Below are positions 34,592-43,486 of a stretch of DNA of 48,790 nt, piece after piece. A model generated the notes under the pieces. That model made no database searches and was not told where the DNA came from. It saw only the letters and a list, made by a program, of their open reading frames with translations. Positions within the stretch are counted from its first letter, which is position 1. Each line of letters begins with the position of its first letter. Origin of the DNA: Candidatus Krumholzibacteriia bacterium (lineage in GTDB: Bacteria; Krumholzibacteriota; Krumholzibacteriia; G020349025); NCBI GenBank assembly GCA_035649275.1, contig DASRJW010000083.1, positions 1 to 48,790 on the forward strand. The letters run 5' to 3'. Position numbers and translations under genes: made by a program.

Positions 34592-37306
34592 GTGCAGCTG
34601 CTGAGCACGATCCGCCGGCGGACCGCATGGGCTGGGGCGCTGGCGGTGCTCGCTGGTTCGGTGCAGCCCGGACGCGCGGGGACGACGGGGAAGATCTCCG
34701 GCGAGCTGCTGGATGCAGAGAAGCGCCCGGTGATCGCGGCGACGGTGGTGGTGACGGGCACGCCCTTCGGGGCCTTCACCAACGAGAAGGGGCAGTACAA
34801 CATCCTCAACGTCCCGGCGGGGACCTACGAAGTGCAGATCAGTCGCATCGGCTTCAAGGCCGTGGTCGTCCACGATGTCGTGGTTTCGGCGGATCAGACG
34901 GCCCACCTGGATGCCACTCTCGAAGAGGCCGCCATCTCCACGGAAACCGTGGTGGTCCGGGCGACGCGGCCGCCGGTGGACATCCATCTGACCAGCAGCC
35001 TGGCGACGCTGCAGAGCGAAGAGATCGACAAGCTGCCGGTGCAGGAGCTGCAGGACGTGGTGAATCTGCAGGCAGGTGTGGTCGGCGGGCACTTCCGCGG
35101 CGGCCGCCAAGGGGAGGTGCAGTACCAGGTCGACGGCGTGACGATGAACAACGCCTTCGACAACTCCGCCAGCCTGAAAGTGGACCGCTCGCTCCTCCAG
35201 GAGGTGCAGGTCATCAGCGGCACGTTCGATGCGGAGTACGGCCAGGCCATGAGCGGCGTCGTCAACGCCGTCCTCAAGGACGGCACGCCGAAGTTTCAAG
35301 CCCTCACCGAGCTCTACGGCGGCGGCTTCTTCTTCCCCGGCCGGGAAGAGGAGCGGCTCGGCATCGCCAAGAAAGACTGGCCGCCGGTCACCCTCGGCCT
35401 GGACACGGTCCAGCCCACCGCCGTCGGTAGCTTCACCCTCACCTTGAGCGGTCCCGTGGGCCTGCCGCAGACGCTCTTCCTCGTCAACGCCCGGCGCTAC
35501 AGCTTCAACGATTACGTTCGCGCCGAGCGCATCGTCGTCCCGGTCCCGACCCTCGTCATCTTACCCGACTCGGTGACGCGCTTCCTCGTACCCACCCTCG
35601 GCGATAGCGCAACGAGCCCCCTCGGCTTCACCGACGAGTGGTCCGGCGCGGTGAAGGTCAGCAACAGCTCCTTCGAGCGGCTCAAGCTGAGCTACCAGGC
35701 TCTGGTGAACGATCTCGAGGCCCGGCGCACCGACTATTCCTATCGCGCCAACCCGGACGGCATGGCGACGCAGACGACGTTCTCCGTGGCCCACGGTCTC
35801 GACCTCACCCGCACCTTCGGCAAGGCCAGCTACCTGGACCTGAGCTTGCGACAGAACTATTTCGACTACATCGACCGTAAGTACGCGGACATCTTCGACC
35901 GGCGCTACGACGCGGCGCAGCCGGCGCACGAGCTCGCCGGCCTTCCCGGCGTCAAGGTTTGGGGCGTGGACGTGACGCGCTACCAGCAGAAGACGAACAC
36001 CTTCCTCTTCAAGACCAGCCTCGTCACCCAGCTCACGCCGGTGCAGCTGTTCAAGGCCGGGCTGGAGATGCAATGGCCGAAGGTGCAGTTCGGCAACCAG
36101 GGGACCCTGGTCTTCACCGAGGGCCCGACCGGGCAGACCTTGCAGCGCTACCTGGATGCGCCGCCCGACTATCCGGGAGTGCAGACCTACTGGCCGATCA
36201 TCGGCGGCCTGTACGTGCACGACCAGCTGGAGTGGAAAGATCTGGCGCTCCGCCTCGGCGCCCGGCTCGACTACTTCGATGCCAACTCTTACTTGCCGAG
36301 TGATCTGTCGAACCCGGCCAACGCCATCGCCGGGGCGCCGCTCTCGGTGCCCGTGCCCACCAACGCCAAGGCTTTCTTCTCCCCCAGGCTCGGCGTCGCC
36401 TACCCGATCACGGAAAGCGCCGGGATCCACTTCGCCTACGGTCACTTCGTGCAGTTCCCCACCATCCGCGACATCTTCACCAACGCGGACTACTCTTTCC
36501 TGGCGCGCCTGCAGGCCACGACCTCGTCCTTCGCGCGGGTGATGGGGAACCCCGACGTCGAACCGGAGGAATCCGTGCAGTACGAGTTCGGCTACAAGCA
36601 GGCGCTGACGCAGAACTTCGGGTTCGAAGTGAGCCTCTACTACAAGGACATCCGCAACCTGCTCGGCACGGAGTTCATCGACACCTACAACGACGCCACC
36701 TACGCGCGCCTGACCAACGTGGACTTCGGCAGCGTGAGCGGCGTCATCGTGGCGCTCGACCACCACCGGCTGGGTCCGGTGAGCGCCTCCTTGGACTACA
36801 CCTGGCAGCGGGCCCAGGGGAACTCCAGCGATCCGAAAGAGACCGCCGCCCGTGCCCAAGCCGGGGACGATCCGAGACCGCGGGTGATCCCATTCGACTG
36901 GGACCAGCGCCACACCCTGAACGTGACGCTGGCCATCGCCAAGCCCGAGGTGTACTCGGCGAGCACCGTGGTGCGCGCCGTGAGCGGCCAGCCGTACACG
37001 CCCGAGATCTCCCAGGGTGGCTTCGGCTTCGGCCTGGCGGAGAACTCCGGGCGCCGGCCCTCGGGGATCGTCGTCGACCTGCGTGGCGAGTTCCTCCGCG
37101 GCTGGTTGGGACAGCGTTGGAGCTTGTTCGGCCGAGTCTTCAACCTGTTCGACACGCGCTTCTTCAATGGCGATGTCTTCGCCAGCACCGGAAGCCCGTT
37201 CTACTCGCGCTTCTCCGATCAGGTGGAGCTGGCGAGCCCGACGCGCTTCTATGCCCCGCGCCGGATCGAACTCGGCTTCAGCCTCGGGCTGGGGCAGGGA
37301 CGGTGA
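34592..37306 (+). CDS. TonB-dependent outer-membrane receptor with carboxypeptidase-like N-terminal domain
   Basis: The 904-residue product starts at GTG 34592 (AGGAGG 10 bp upstream). After a signal peptide (about 1-30), residues 32-110 form a carboxypeptidase-regulatory-like domain (ISGELLDAEKRPVIAATVVV, then GAFTNEKGQYNILNVPAGTY). The plug domain spans about 125-235 (LPVQELQDVVNLQAGVV ... YQVDGVTMNN ... EVQVISGTFDAEYGQAMSGV), and the rest is a beta barrel ending in alternating aromatic/hydrophobic strands. Such receptors import bulky substrates across the outer membrane using TonB energy. It is not of the SusC type and no SusD gene follows; instead a giant tailed protein and a PorV-like protein do. 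Glucan or oligosaccharide uptake is inferred from context. Confidence 0.9.
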   Translation: MQLLSTIRRRTAWAGALAVLAGSVQPGRAGTTGKISGELLDAEKRPVIAATVVVTGTPFGAFTNEKGQYNILNVPAGTYEVQISRIGFKAVVVHDVVVSADQTAHLDATLEEAAISTETVVVRATRPPVDIHLTSSLATLQSEEIDKLPVQELQDVVNLQAGVVGGHFRGGRQGEVQYQVDGVTMNNAFDNSASLKVDRSLLQEVQVISGTFDAEYGQAMSGVVNAVLKDGTPKFQALTELYGGGFFFPGREEERLGIAKKDWPPVTLGLDTVQPTAVGSFTLTLSGPVGLPQTLFLVNARRYSFNDYVRAERIVVPVPTLVILPDSVTRFLVPTLGDSATSPLGFTDEWSGAVKVSNSSFERLKLSYQALVNDLEARRTDYSYRANPDGMATQTTFSVAHGLDLTRTFGKASYLDLSLRQNYFDYIDRKYADIFDRRYDAAQPAHELAGLPGVKVWGVDVTRYQQKTNTFLFKTSLVTQLTPVQLFKAGLEMQWPKVQFGNQGTLVFTEGPTGQTLQRYLDAPPDYPGVQTYWPIIGGLYVHDQLEWKDLALRLGARLDYFDANSYLPSDLSNPANAIAGAPLSVPVPTNAKAFFSPRLGVAYPITESAGIHFAYGHFVQFPTIRDIFTNADYSFLARLQATTSSFARVMGNPDVEPEESVQYEFGYKQALTQNFGFEVSLYYKDIRNLLGTEFIDTYNDATYARLTNVDFGSVSGVIVALDHHRLGPVSASLDYTWQRAQGNSSDPKETAARAQAGDDPRPRVIPFDWDQRHTLNVTLAIAKPEVYSASTVVRAVSGQPYTPEISQGGFGFGLAENSGRRPSGIVVDLRGEFLRGWLGQRWSLFGRVFNLFDTRFFNGDVFASTGSPFYSRFSDQVELASPTRFYAPRRIELGFSLGLGQGR

Positions 37307-37311
37307 CGGAG

Positions 37312-40300
37312 ATGGGTGGAAGGCAAGGCAGGACGAACCGGCGCCGGCAGCGAGCGCGGCCTCGGCTCGCGCCGCCTCGACGCGCGCTTCTCGCGCTTCT
37401 TGCGTTCCTCGCGCTTCTCCTGCTGGCGGCGGCCGCTCCGCTGCCCGCGGCGGCCCAGGTGACCACGCCAGTGCCGGCGGACCAGCGCGGCACGCTCGAC
37501 GCCGAGCGTTCTGGCTTCCACGATGCCGCCAACATCCGCACCGTCTTCTGGAACTACGGCATGGTGGGGGACTATCCCAGCGACCCGGTGAACGTGGACT
37601 TGAGCGTTTTCCACTCCGCCGAGGTGCCCAAAGGCACGGGCATGAACTACAGCGATGGCATCACGCCCTTCGTCCTCGCCAAGGTCCGGCAGCGCAACGG
37701 CTTGGACGCCTACATCATGGAGACCGGCTTCCGTGAACGGCAGGGGACCAGCCCTTACTTCAACCGGGTGATGCGCTTCGAGCCGCGGCCGGGATACTTC
37801 CAGGCCGACCCCTTGCGCAACCCGGCGCGCTCGCCGGCCATCAGCAGCGATCGCCGCACCTGGCCCGATGCGTGGCCCGACAAGCCTCCGGACTGGTCCG
37901 GCAGCTGGAACGGCTACTTCGGCAAGCGCCCGGCGGCGGACCAGGAGAGCTTCATGGTCATGGACGACCAGTTCTACGATGCCTGGGACTACTACCCCGA
38001 CGACCGTGACCAGACCCGCCGGGGTCTGGGGTTGCGCATCGAGGTACGCGGCTTCCAATGGGCCAACCCCCAGGCCGGCAACGTCATCTTCTGGCACTAC
38101 GACATCACCAACGAGAGCACCACGGATTACAACGACAACGTCATCTTCGGCCTGTACATGGACTCCGGCGTCGGCGGCTCGGCGCTCTCCTGCGACGGCA
38201 TCTACGAGTCCGACGACGACAACGCCTACTTCGATCGCACCTTCGACGAGGAAGTCATCAACCTGGTCTACACCTGGGATCGCTTCGGCCACGGTCGCGA
38301 TCAGGCGGGGCCGTGCGGGCGCACCGGCTACCTGGGCTACGCCTACCTGGAGACGCCGGGCAACTCCTTCGATGGCATCGACAACGACGAGGACGGCATC
38401 ACCGACGAGCGGCGCGATGGTGGCGTCGGCGAGCTCATCGTGGGCCAGGACGCGATAGCCGCCTATGTGGACACCCACTACGATCGGGCCCGCTTCGAAA
38501 ACAAGTACGGCCCGCTGGCCGATCGCGCCGGTTACCGCAGCGGCAGCTGGTGGACCGGCGACGAGGACATGGACTGGAACGTGGAGCTGCACGATGTCGG
38601 CGCCGACGGCCTGCCCGAGACCGGCGACGAGGGCGAGGGCGACGGCCAGCCCACCCTCGGGGAGCCGAGCTTCGACCGCACGGACCTCAACGAATCCGAT
38701 CAGATCGGTCTCACCGGCTTCAAGATCAACCGCATCAAGGCCGGCCAGGGGAATCCCAACCAGGAAGTGGACGGCATCGTCTTCTACACCGACCCCAACA
38801 ACTGGCCGCAGCGTTTGTACGAGAAGTTCACCAGCCCGGATCCAGCGGTGCGTTTCGATCCGCCCCTGGCTGCCAACTACAACATCGGCTTCCTCTTCGC
38901 TTCGGGGCCCTTCCAGCTCCGGGCCGGCAAGACCGAGCGCTTCAGCCTCGCTCTCGCCTACGGCGGCGATCTCAACGAGCTGCGGCGCACGGTCAACACG
39001 GTGCAGCAGATCTACGATGCCAACTACCAGTTCGCCGTGCCGCCGAAGCTCCCGACCCTCACCGCCGAGGCCGGCGATGGCTATGTCCGCCTCGCTTGGG
39101 ACGACGTGGCCGAACGCGGCGCCGACCCGGTGACCGGGGAGTTCGACTTCGAGGGCTACCGCGTCTATCGATCCACCGACCCGGCCTTCCGCGACGTCAA
39201 GGTGATCACCACCGGGACAGGCTCCGGCCCCATCGGCAACGGCCGCCCGAGCGCGCAGTTCGATCTGGTCAACGGCATCCACGGCTTCTCGGAGCTGACC
39301 GTGGAGGGCGTGGCTTACTACCTGGGCAACGACACTGGGCTCACCCACACCTGGAAGGACTCCACCGTCGTCAACGGCCAACGCTACTTCTACGCCCTCA
39401 CCGCCTACGACCACGGCTCGGAGAAGTTCAACTTCTATCCCTCGGAGAACGCCATCACCGTCTCGGAGACGCCCCGCGGCGGCACGATCTTGCCGTCCAA
39501 CGTGGTAGAGGTGCGCCCCGAGCCCCGCGTGCGCGGCTACGTGGCTGCATCCATCCAAGGACTGGTCCACGCGAGCGGCGGCGGCGCCGGGATGGTGCAG
39601 GTCGAGGTGCTCAACTCCAGCCTGGTGCGCGAGGGTCACCTCTTCGAGATCGCCTTCGCCAGCGGCGAGGACAGCGTCCGCGCCGATTCCTACGCCCTCG
39701 TCGACAAGAACGCCGACCAGGTGCTCTTCGAGCACGGCCGGGATCTGGAGGGCACAGGCAATGGTCCCGCCGCGGCCGGCCTGCTCCCGGTGATCGAGAC
39801 GCAAGAGACCGTGGAGGTGGACGAACCCCGCACCGGCTTCGCCGACGGCAGCCCCACCAACGCTCTGCTCCTCGTCGAGTACCAGACCGTGCAGCCGATC
39901 AACCTGCGGCGGCCTGGGTTCCCCGACGACCTGACGATCACCTTCGCCGACGTCGTGCTCGACACCGGCTTGGCGGTGTTCCCCATTCCGGCCCGGCCGG
40001 CCAAGTTCGAGATCGTGGCGCACACCGCGGCGGGCGACCAGCGCATGGATTTCCGTTTTCGCGATCTCGACGCCGATGGCACCTTGAGCCGCACCGACGA
40101 ATTCTTGGACGTCGTCACCTACACTCGCTCGGCACCCACGACACCCCAGGTGACCTGGAGGTTCCAGCTGGCGGGCACGCAGACGAGCGACGGGGCCCCG
40201 CTCCGGCCGCCGCGGCAGGGGGATGTGTTCGACCTGCGGCTCACCAAACCCTTTGGTTACGAGGACCGCTTCACCTTTACCGGCAAGGCAGAGTCCGTCG

Positions 40301-40635
40301 ATGCGGTGGCGGCGAGCGCGGCGCCGGACCGGCCCTACGTGGTGCCGAATCCCTACGTGGCTTCGGCCAGCTTCGAGCCGGAGCGCTTCAACATCGCCGG
40401 CCGCGGCGAGCGGCGGCTCGAGTTCCGCAACCTGCCGCAATACTGCACCATCCGGATCTTCAACCTGCGTGGCGAGCTGGTGCAGACGCTGGCGCACGAC
40501 GGCTCCACGGCGGGGGTGGTGGCCTGGAACCTGAGGACCAAGGACAACTTGGACGTGGCTCCCGGTCTCTACATATTCCATGTGGAGGCGGGAGCGGTGG
40601 AATCGAGTATCGGCAAGTTCGCGGTCATCAAATGA
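37312..40635 (+). CDS. Large exported protein with FlgD-like C-terminal domain, partner of the TonB receptor
   Basis: The 1107-residue product has an Arg-rich N-terminus and a strong signal segment (LLALLAFLALLLLAAAAPLP). The body is rich in Asp/Asn/Tyr (for example DNDEDGITDERRDGG, calcium-loop-like) with a fibronectin-type segment at about 585-720 (AEAGDGYVRLAWDDVAE ... FEGYRVYRSTD). The final 100 residues form a FlgD/type-9-sorting-like sandwich (YVVPNPYVASASFEPERF ... IRIFNLRGELVQTL). ATG 37312 lies 5 bp after the receptor stop; an overlapping GTG at 37303 (GTGA) is an equally possible start. Proteins of this type recur next to TonB receptors and PorV-like proteins in FCB candidate phyla and may act as their surface partner, the place SusD holds in Bacteroidota. 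Function is inferred. Confidence 0.78.
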   Translation: MGGRQGRTNRRRQRARPRLAPPRRALLALLAFLALLLLAAAAPLPAAAQVTTPVPADQRGTLDAERSGFHDAANIRTVFWNYGMVGDYPSDPVNVDLSVFHSAEVPKGTGMNYSDGITPFVLAKVRQRNGLDAYIMETGFRERQGTSPYFNRVMRFEPRPGYFQADPLRNPARSPAISSDRRTWPDAWPDKPPDWSGSWNGYFGKRPAADQESFMVMDDQFYDAWDYYPDDRDQTRRGLGLRIEVRGFQWANPQAGNVIFWHYDITNESTTDYNDNVIFGLYMDSGVGGSALSCDGIYESDDDNAYFDRTFDEEVINLVYTWDRFGHGRDQAGPCGRTGYLGYAYLETPGNSFDGIDNDEDGITDERRDGGVGELIVGQDAIAAYVDTHYDRARFENKYGPLADRAGYRSGSWWTGDEDMDWNVELHDVGADGLPETGDEGEGDGQPTLGEPSFDRTDLNESDQIGLTGFKINRIKAGQGNPNQEVDGIVFYTDPNNWPQRLYEKFTSPDPAVRFDPPLAANYNIGFLFASGPFQLRAGKTERFSLALAYGGDLNELRRTVNTVQQIYDANYQFAVPPKLPTLTAEAGDGYVRLAWDDVAERGADPVTGEFDFEGYRVYRSTDPAFRDVKVITTGTGSGPIGNGRPSAQFDLVNGIHGFSELTVEGVAYYLGNDTGLTHTWKDSTVVNGQRYFYALTAYDHGSEKFNFYPSENAITVSETPRGGTILPSNVVEVRPEPRVRGYVAASIQGLVHASGGGAGMVQVEVLNSSLVREGHLFEIAFASGEDSVRADSYALVDKNADQVLFEHGRDLEGTGNGPAAAGLLPVIETQETVEVDEPRTGFADGSPTNALLLVEYQTVQPINLRRPGFPDDLTITFADVVLDTGLAVFPIPARPAKFEIVAHTAAGDQRMDFRFRDLDADGTLSRTDEFLDVVTYTRSAPTTPQVTWRFQLAGTQTSDGAPLRPPRQGDVFDLRLTKPFGYEDRFTFTGKAESVDAVAASAAPDRPYVVPNPYVASASFEPERFNIAGRGERRLEFRNLPQYCTIRIFNLRGELVQTLAHDGSTAGVVAWNLRTKDNLDVAPGLYIFHVEAGAVESSIGKFAVIK

Positions 40636-40691
40636 GGGTGAGGGGACGAAGACGTGGAAGGCGACGCGAGCATGAGCGCAAGGAGCAGGCG

Positions 40692-41702
40692 ATGAGGCGC
40701 GAGATGACAGCCGCATGCCTGGTGATGGCGCTGTTCTCGGCCCAGGCGGCGGCGCAGACGAAGGTGGGGACGACCATCGCGCAGTTCGTCGCCATCGAGC
40801 CCAGCGCCCGCATCGCCGCCATGGGCAACGCCGGCGCCGCCGTCGCCGAGGGCATCCAGGCCGTCTACTACAACCCGGCGGCGCTGGGTTCCCTGGAACG
40901 CACGACCTTTCAATTCAGCCACGGCATCTGGTTCGCCGACATCCGTCACGAGTATGCCGCCGCCGCCATCGCCCTCGGCGACTGGGGCAACACCTTCGTC
41001 AGCGTCACGTCGCTCAACTCCGGGGACATCGAGGTGCGCACCGTGACGCAACCACTCGGCACCGGAGAGCTCTACAGTGTGCGGGACGTGGCGCTGAGCG
41101 TCGGCTACGGGCGGCAGGTGACGCCCCGCTTCGCCGCCGGGGCGCAGTTCAACTACATGAGCGAGACGATCTGGAACAGCACCCTGGATGCTTTCAGCTT
41201 CAGCTTCGGCACCGTGTACCGCATCACCGGCTCCGGCCTCACTTTGGGTGCGAGCGTCCTCCACTTCGGCACCAAGAGCGGTTTCGACGGCCGCGACCTG
41301 GTGATCCAGTACGACGCCGATCCGACGCGCTACGGCGACAACAGCGCCCTGCCGGCGGCGCAGGCCACCGACGAGTTCCCCGTGCCGGCGCAGTTCCGCA
41401 TCGGTCTCAGCTATCCCCGGCGACTCAGCCCCACGAGCAAGCTGTTGCTCAGCATGGACGCCTTCCATCCCAACGACAACACCGAGGGCGTGAGCCTGGG
41501 CTGGGAGTGGTCGTGGAAGGAAACTCTGGCGCTGCGCGCCGGCTACCAGACCCTGGGGCAGCAAGACACCGAGCTCGGCCCCACCGCCGGGATCGGCCTG
41601 AGCGGTGTCATCGCCTCGCGTCGTTTCGAATTCGATTATGGCTGGGCCTCGCACACGGTCCTGCCGGAAGTGCATCGTTTCACCTTCGTCCTCGGCATGT
41701 GA
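40692..41702 (+). CDS. PorV/PorQ-family outer-membrane protein
   Basis: The 336-residue product starts at ATG 40692 with AAGGAG 6-8 bp upstream; an in-frame ATG at 40632, overlapping the previous stop, would add only a basic extension. After the signal peptide comes the family's N-terminal signature: IAQFVAIEPSARIAAMGNAG, then AVYYNPAALGSLERTTFQFS. The rest is a 14-stranded-type barrel pattern ending in FTFVLGM. PorV is the outer-membrane shuttle of the type 9 secretion system that receives proteins with C-terminal sorting domains, and five proteins in this window carry such tails. Many PorV-like paralogues exist in these phyla, so a dedicated role with its two upstream neighbours is also possible. 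Confidence 0.85.
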   Translation: MRREMTAACLVMALFSAQAAAQTKVGTTIAQFVAIEPSARIAAMGNAGAAVAEGIQAVYYNPAALGSLERTTFQFSHGIWFADIRHEYAAAAIALGDWGNTFVSVTSLNSGDIEVRTVTQPLGTGELYSVRDVALSVGYGRQVTPRFAAGAQFNYMSETIWNSTLDAFSFSFGTVYRITGSGLTLGASVLHFGTKSGFDGRDLVIQYDADPTRYGDNSALPAAQATDEFPVPAQFRIGLSYPRRLSPTSKLLLSMDAFHPNDNTEGVSLGWEWSWKETLALRAGYQTLGQQDTELGPTAGIGLSGVIASRRFEFDYGWASHTVLPEVHRFTFVLGM

Positions 41703-41720
41703 GGACAGGGAGGGAGTACC

Positions 41721-43298
41721 GTGATCCGTTCCATCTCGATTGGGCTCGCCATCCTCGCCCTGCCTTGGTCCGGCGCTCGGGCGCTGACCACCGAAGCGTT
41801 GCTCGACACCTTGCAACACACCGCATTCAACTACTTCTGGAACGAGGCGAACGCGACGAACGGGCTCATCAAGGACCGGAGCACCCTCACCTCGCCGTGC
41901 AGCATCGCTTCGCTGGGCTTCGGCCTCTCCGCCATCTGCATCGGCATCGACCACGGCTGGGTGACGCGTGACGCCGGCCGCACCCGCATCCTCACCGCTT
42001 TGCAGACCCTGTGGACGCAGCCGCAGAGCAGCGCCGCCAGCGGCACCATCGGTTACCAGGGGCTCTACTACCACTTCCTCGACATGAACACGGCGCTCCG
42101 CACCTGGAGCAGCGAGCTCTCCACCATCGACACGGCGCTCCTCTTCGCCGGCATCATCGACGTCAAGCAGTACTTCGATACGGCCGACCCTGGGGATGTG
42201 CAGGTGCGCGACCTGGCGGACAACATCTACTACCGCGCCAACTGGGAGTTCATGCGCAACTTCGCTCCGTCCATCTACATGGGCTGGAAACCCGGCACCG
42301 GCTTCGGCGGCTTCGGCCAGTGGATCGGCTACAACGAGGCCATGATCCTCTTCATCCTCGCCCTCGGCTCCCCGACCCATCCGGTGCCCGCCAGCACCTG
42401 GACCTCCTGGACCGGCGGTTACAACTGGAGCACGCAGTACGGGCAGGACTACGTGATCTTCCCGCCGCTCTTCGGGCACCAGTACAGCCACTGCTGGATC
42501 GACTTCCGTACCATCCAAGATGCCTACATGACGAATCGCGGCATCACTTACTTCGAGAACTCCCGCCGGGCGACGCTGGCGCAGCAGGCCTATTGCATCG
42601 CCAATCCGCTCGGCCGCGTCGGGTACGGCCAGTATGTGTGGGGGATCACCGCGAGCGACGAACCCGGCGGTTACGCCGCCCACGGGGCGCCGCCGCCGCA
42701 GAACGACAATGGCACCATCACTCCCACCGCGGTGGCCGGGTCGCTGCCGTTCGCGCCGGAGATCGTCATCCCCACCCTGCACCATCTGTACGACACCTAC
42801 GGCGCCCAGCTCTTTTCCACCTACGGGTTCAAGGACGCCTTCAACCTGACGGCGAACTGGTGGGGCACGGACTACGTCGGCATCGACCAGGGGCCGATCA
42901 TCATCATGATCGAGAACTACCGCACCGGGAACGTCTGGCGCCGCTTCTGGACCAACCCGGACATCCAGCGCGGCCTGCAGCGCGCCGGTTTCCTCACCGC
43001 CACCGACGTGGCGCAGATCGGCCCCGCCACTGGCCGGAGGTTCGCCCTCTTGCAGAACGAGCCCAACCCGATGCGGACGGTGGCCACCGTACCCTTCCGG
43101 CTCGAGGTGCCGGGGCGGGTCTCCCTGGCGCTGTACGACGTGGCGGGCCGGCGGGTGCGGCAGCTCCTGGAAGGCGCCTGGCCGGCAGGCGAGCATGGTG
43201 TACCCCTGGACGCGGCGGGCCTGCCGAACGGTGTCTATTACCTCCGGCTGGAGGTGGACGGCCAGCGACAGGCGAAGGCCTGCCTGGTGCTGCGCTGA
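41721..43298 (+). CDS. Secreted glycoamylase-domain glycosidase (GH144-like) with C-terminal sorting tail
   Basis: The 525-residue product starts at GTG 41721 behind AGGGAGGGAG. After a signal peptide (about 1-21), residues 25-435 match the same PF10091/GH144-type fold as the lipoprotein at 16220: GYQGLYYHFLDMNT, ELSTIDTALLFAGII, GFGQWIGYNEAMILFILALG, PPLFGHQYSHCWIDFR, YFENSRRATLAQQAYCIANP, WGITASDEP and DYVGIDQGPIIIMIENY. Residues about 440-525 are a FlgD/type-9-sorting-like tail (LLQNEPNPMRTVATVPF ... GVYYLRLEVDGQRQAK), absent from the first paralogue. It is likely sent to the cell surface or medium to cleave beta-1,2-glucan, while the lipoprotein works on fragments closer in. It sits 18 bp behind the PorV-like gene, in the same transcript. 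Confidence 0.87.
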   Translation: MIRSISIGLAILALPWSGARALTTEALLDTLQHTAFNYFWNEANATNGLIKDRSTLTSPCSIASLGFGLSAICIGIDHGWVTRDAGRTRILTALQTLWTQPQSSAASGTIGYQGLYYHFLDMNTALRTWSSELSTIDTALLFAGIIDVKQYFDTADPGDVQVRDLADNIYYRANWEFMRNFAPSIYMGWKPGTGFGGFGQWIGYNEAMILFILALGSPTHPVPASTWTSWTGGYNWSTQYGQDYVIFPPLFGHQYSHCWIDFRTIQDAYMTNRGITYFENSRRATLAQQAYCIANPLGRVGYGQYVWGITASDEPGGYAAHGAPPPQNDNGTITPTAVAGSLPFAPEIVIPTLHHLYDTYGAQLFSTYGFKDAFNLTANWWGTDYVGIDQGPIIIMIENYRTGNVWRRFWTNPDIQRGLQRAGFLTATDVAQIGPATGRRFALLQNEPNPMRTVATVPFRLEVPGRVSLALYDVAGRRVRQLLEGAWPAGEHGVPLDAAGLPNGVYYLRLEVDGQRQAKACLVLR

Positions 43299-43486
43299 TT
43301 GACCCAACCGGGAGGACGGATCGATTCGAGAGAGGTGAACGGATGTTTCCCAGAGAAAGGTGGTGCTTCGGCTCGTAGTCTGTGGATATTCTGTCCGTTA
43401 GTTTGCTGCAACTGGGTTTCGCCGGCGCCTTGTGCGTGCAAGGAGCCGCAAGCGTCTGCACGTACTTCGTACGAGGAGGAACATCT

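Noticed and set aside
37249-40716. 1155-codon open frame on the minus strand
   Set aside because: It is the shadow of the tailed protein gene at 37312-40635; no signal, domain or ribosome-binding site supports it.
34592-41702. Classical SusC/SusD polysaccharide utilisation pair
   Set aside because: The receptor lacks SusC-type length and features, and the next gene is a FlgD-tailed protein rather than a SusD-type helical lipoprotein.
40569-43307. 912-codon open frame on the minus strand across PorV-like and GH144-like genes
   Set aside because: It spans two well-supported plus-strand genes and has no recognisable protein features.
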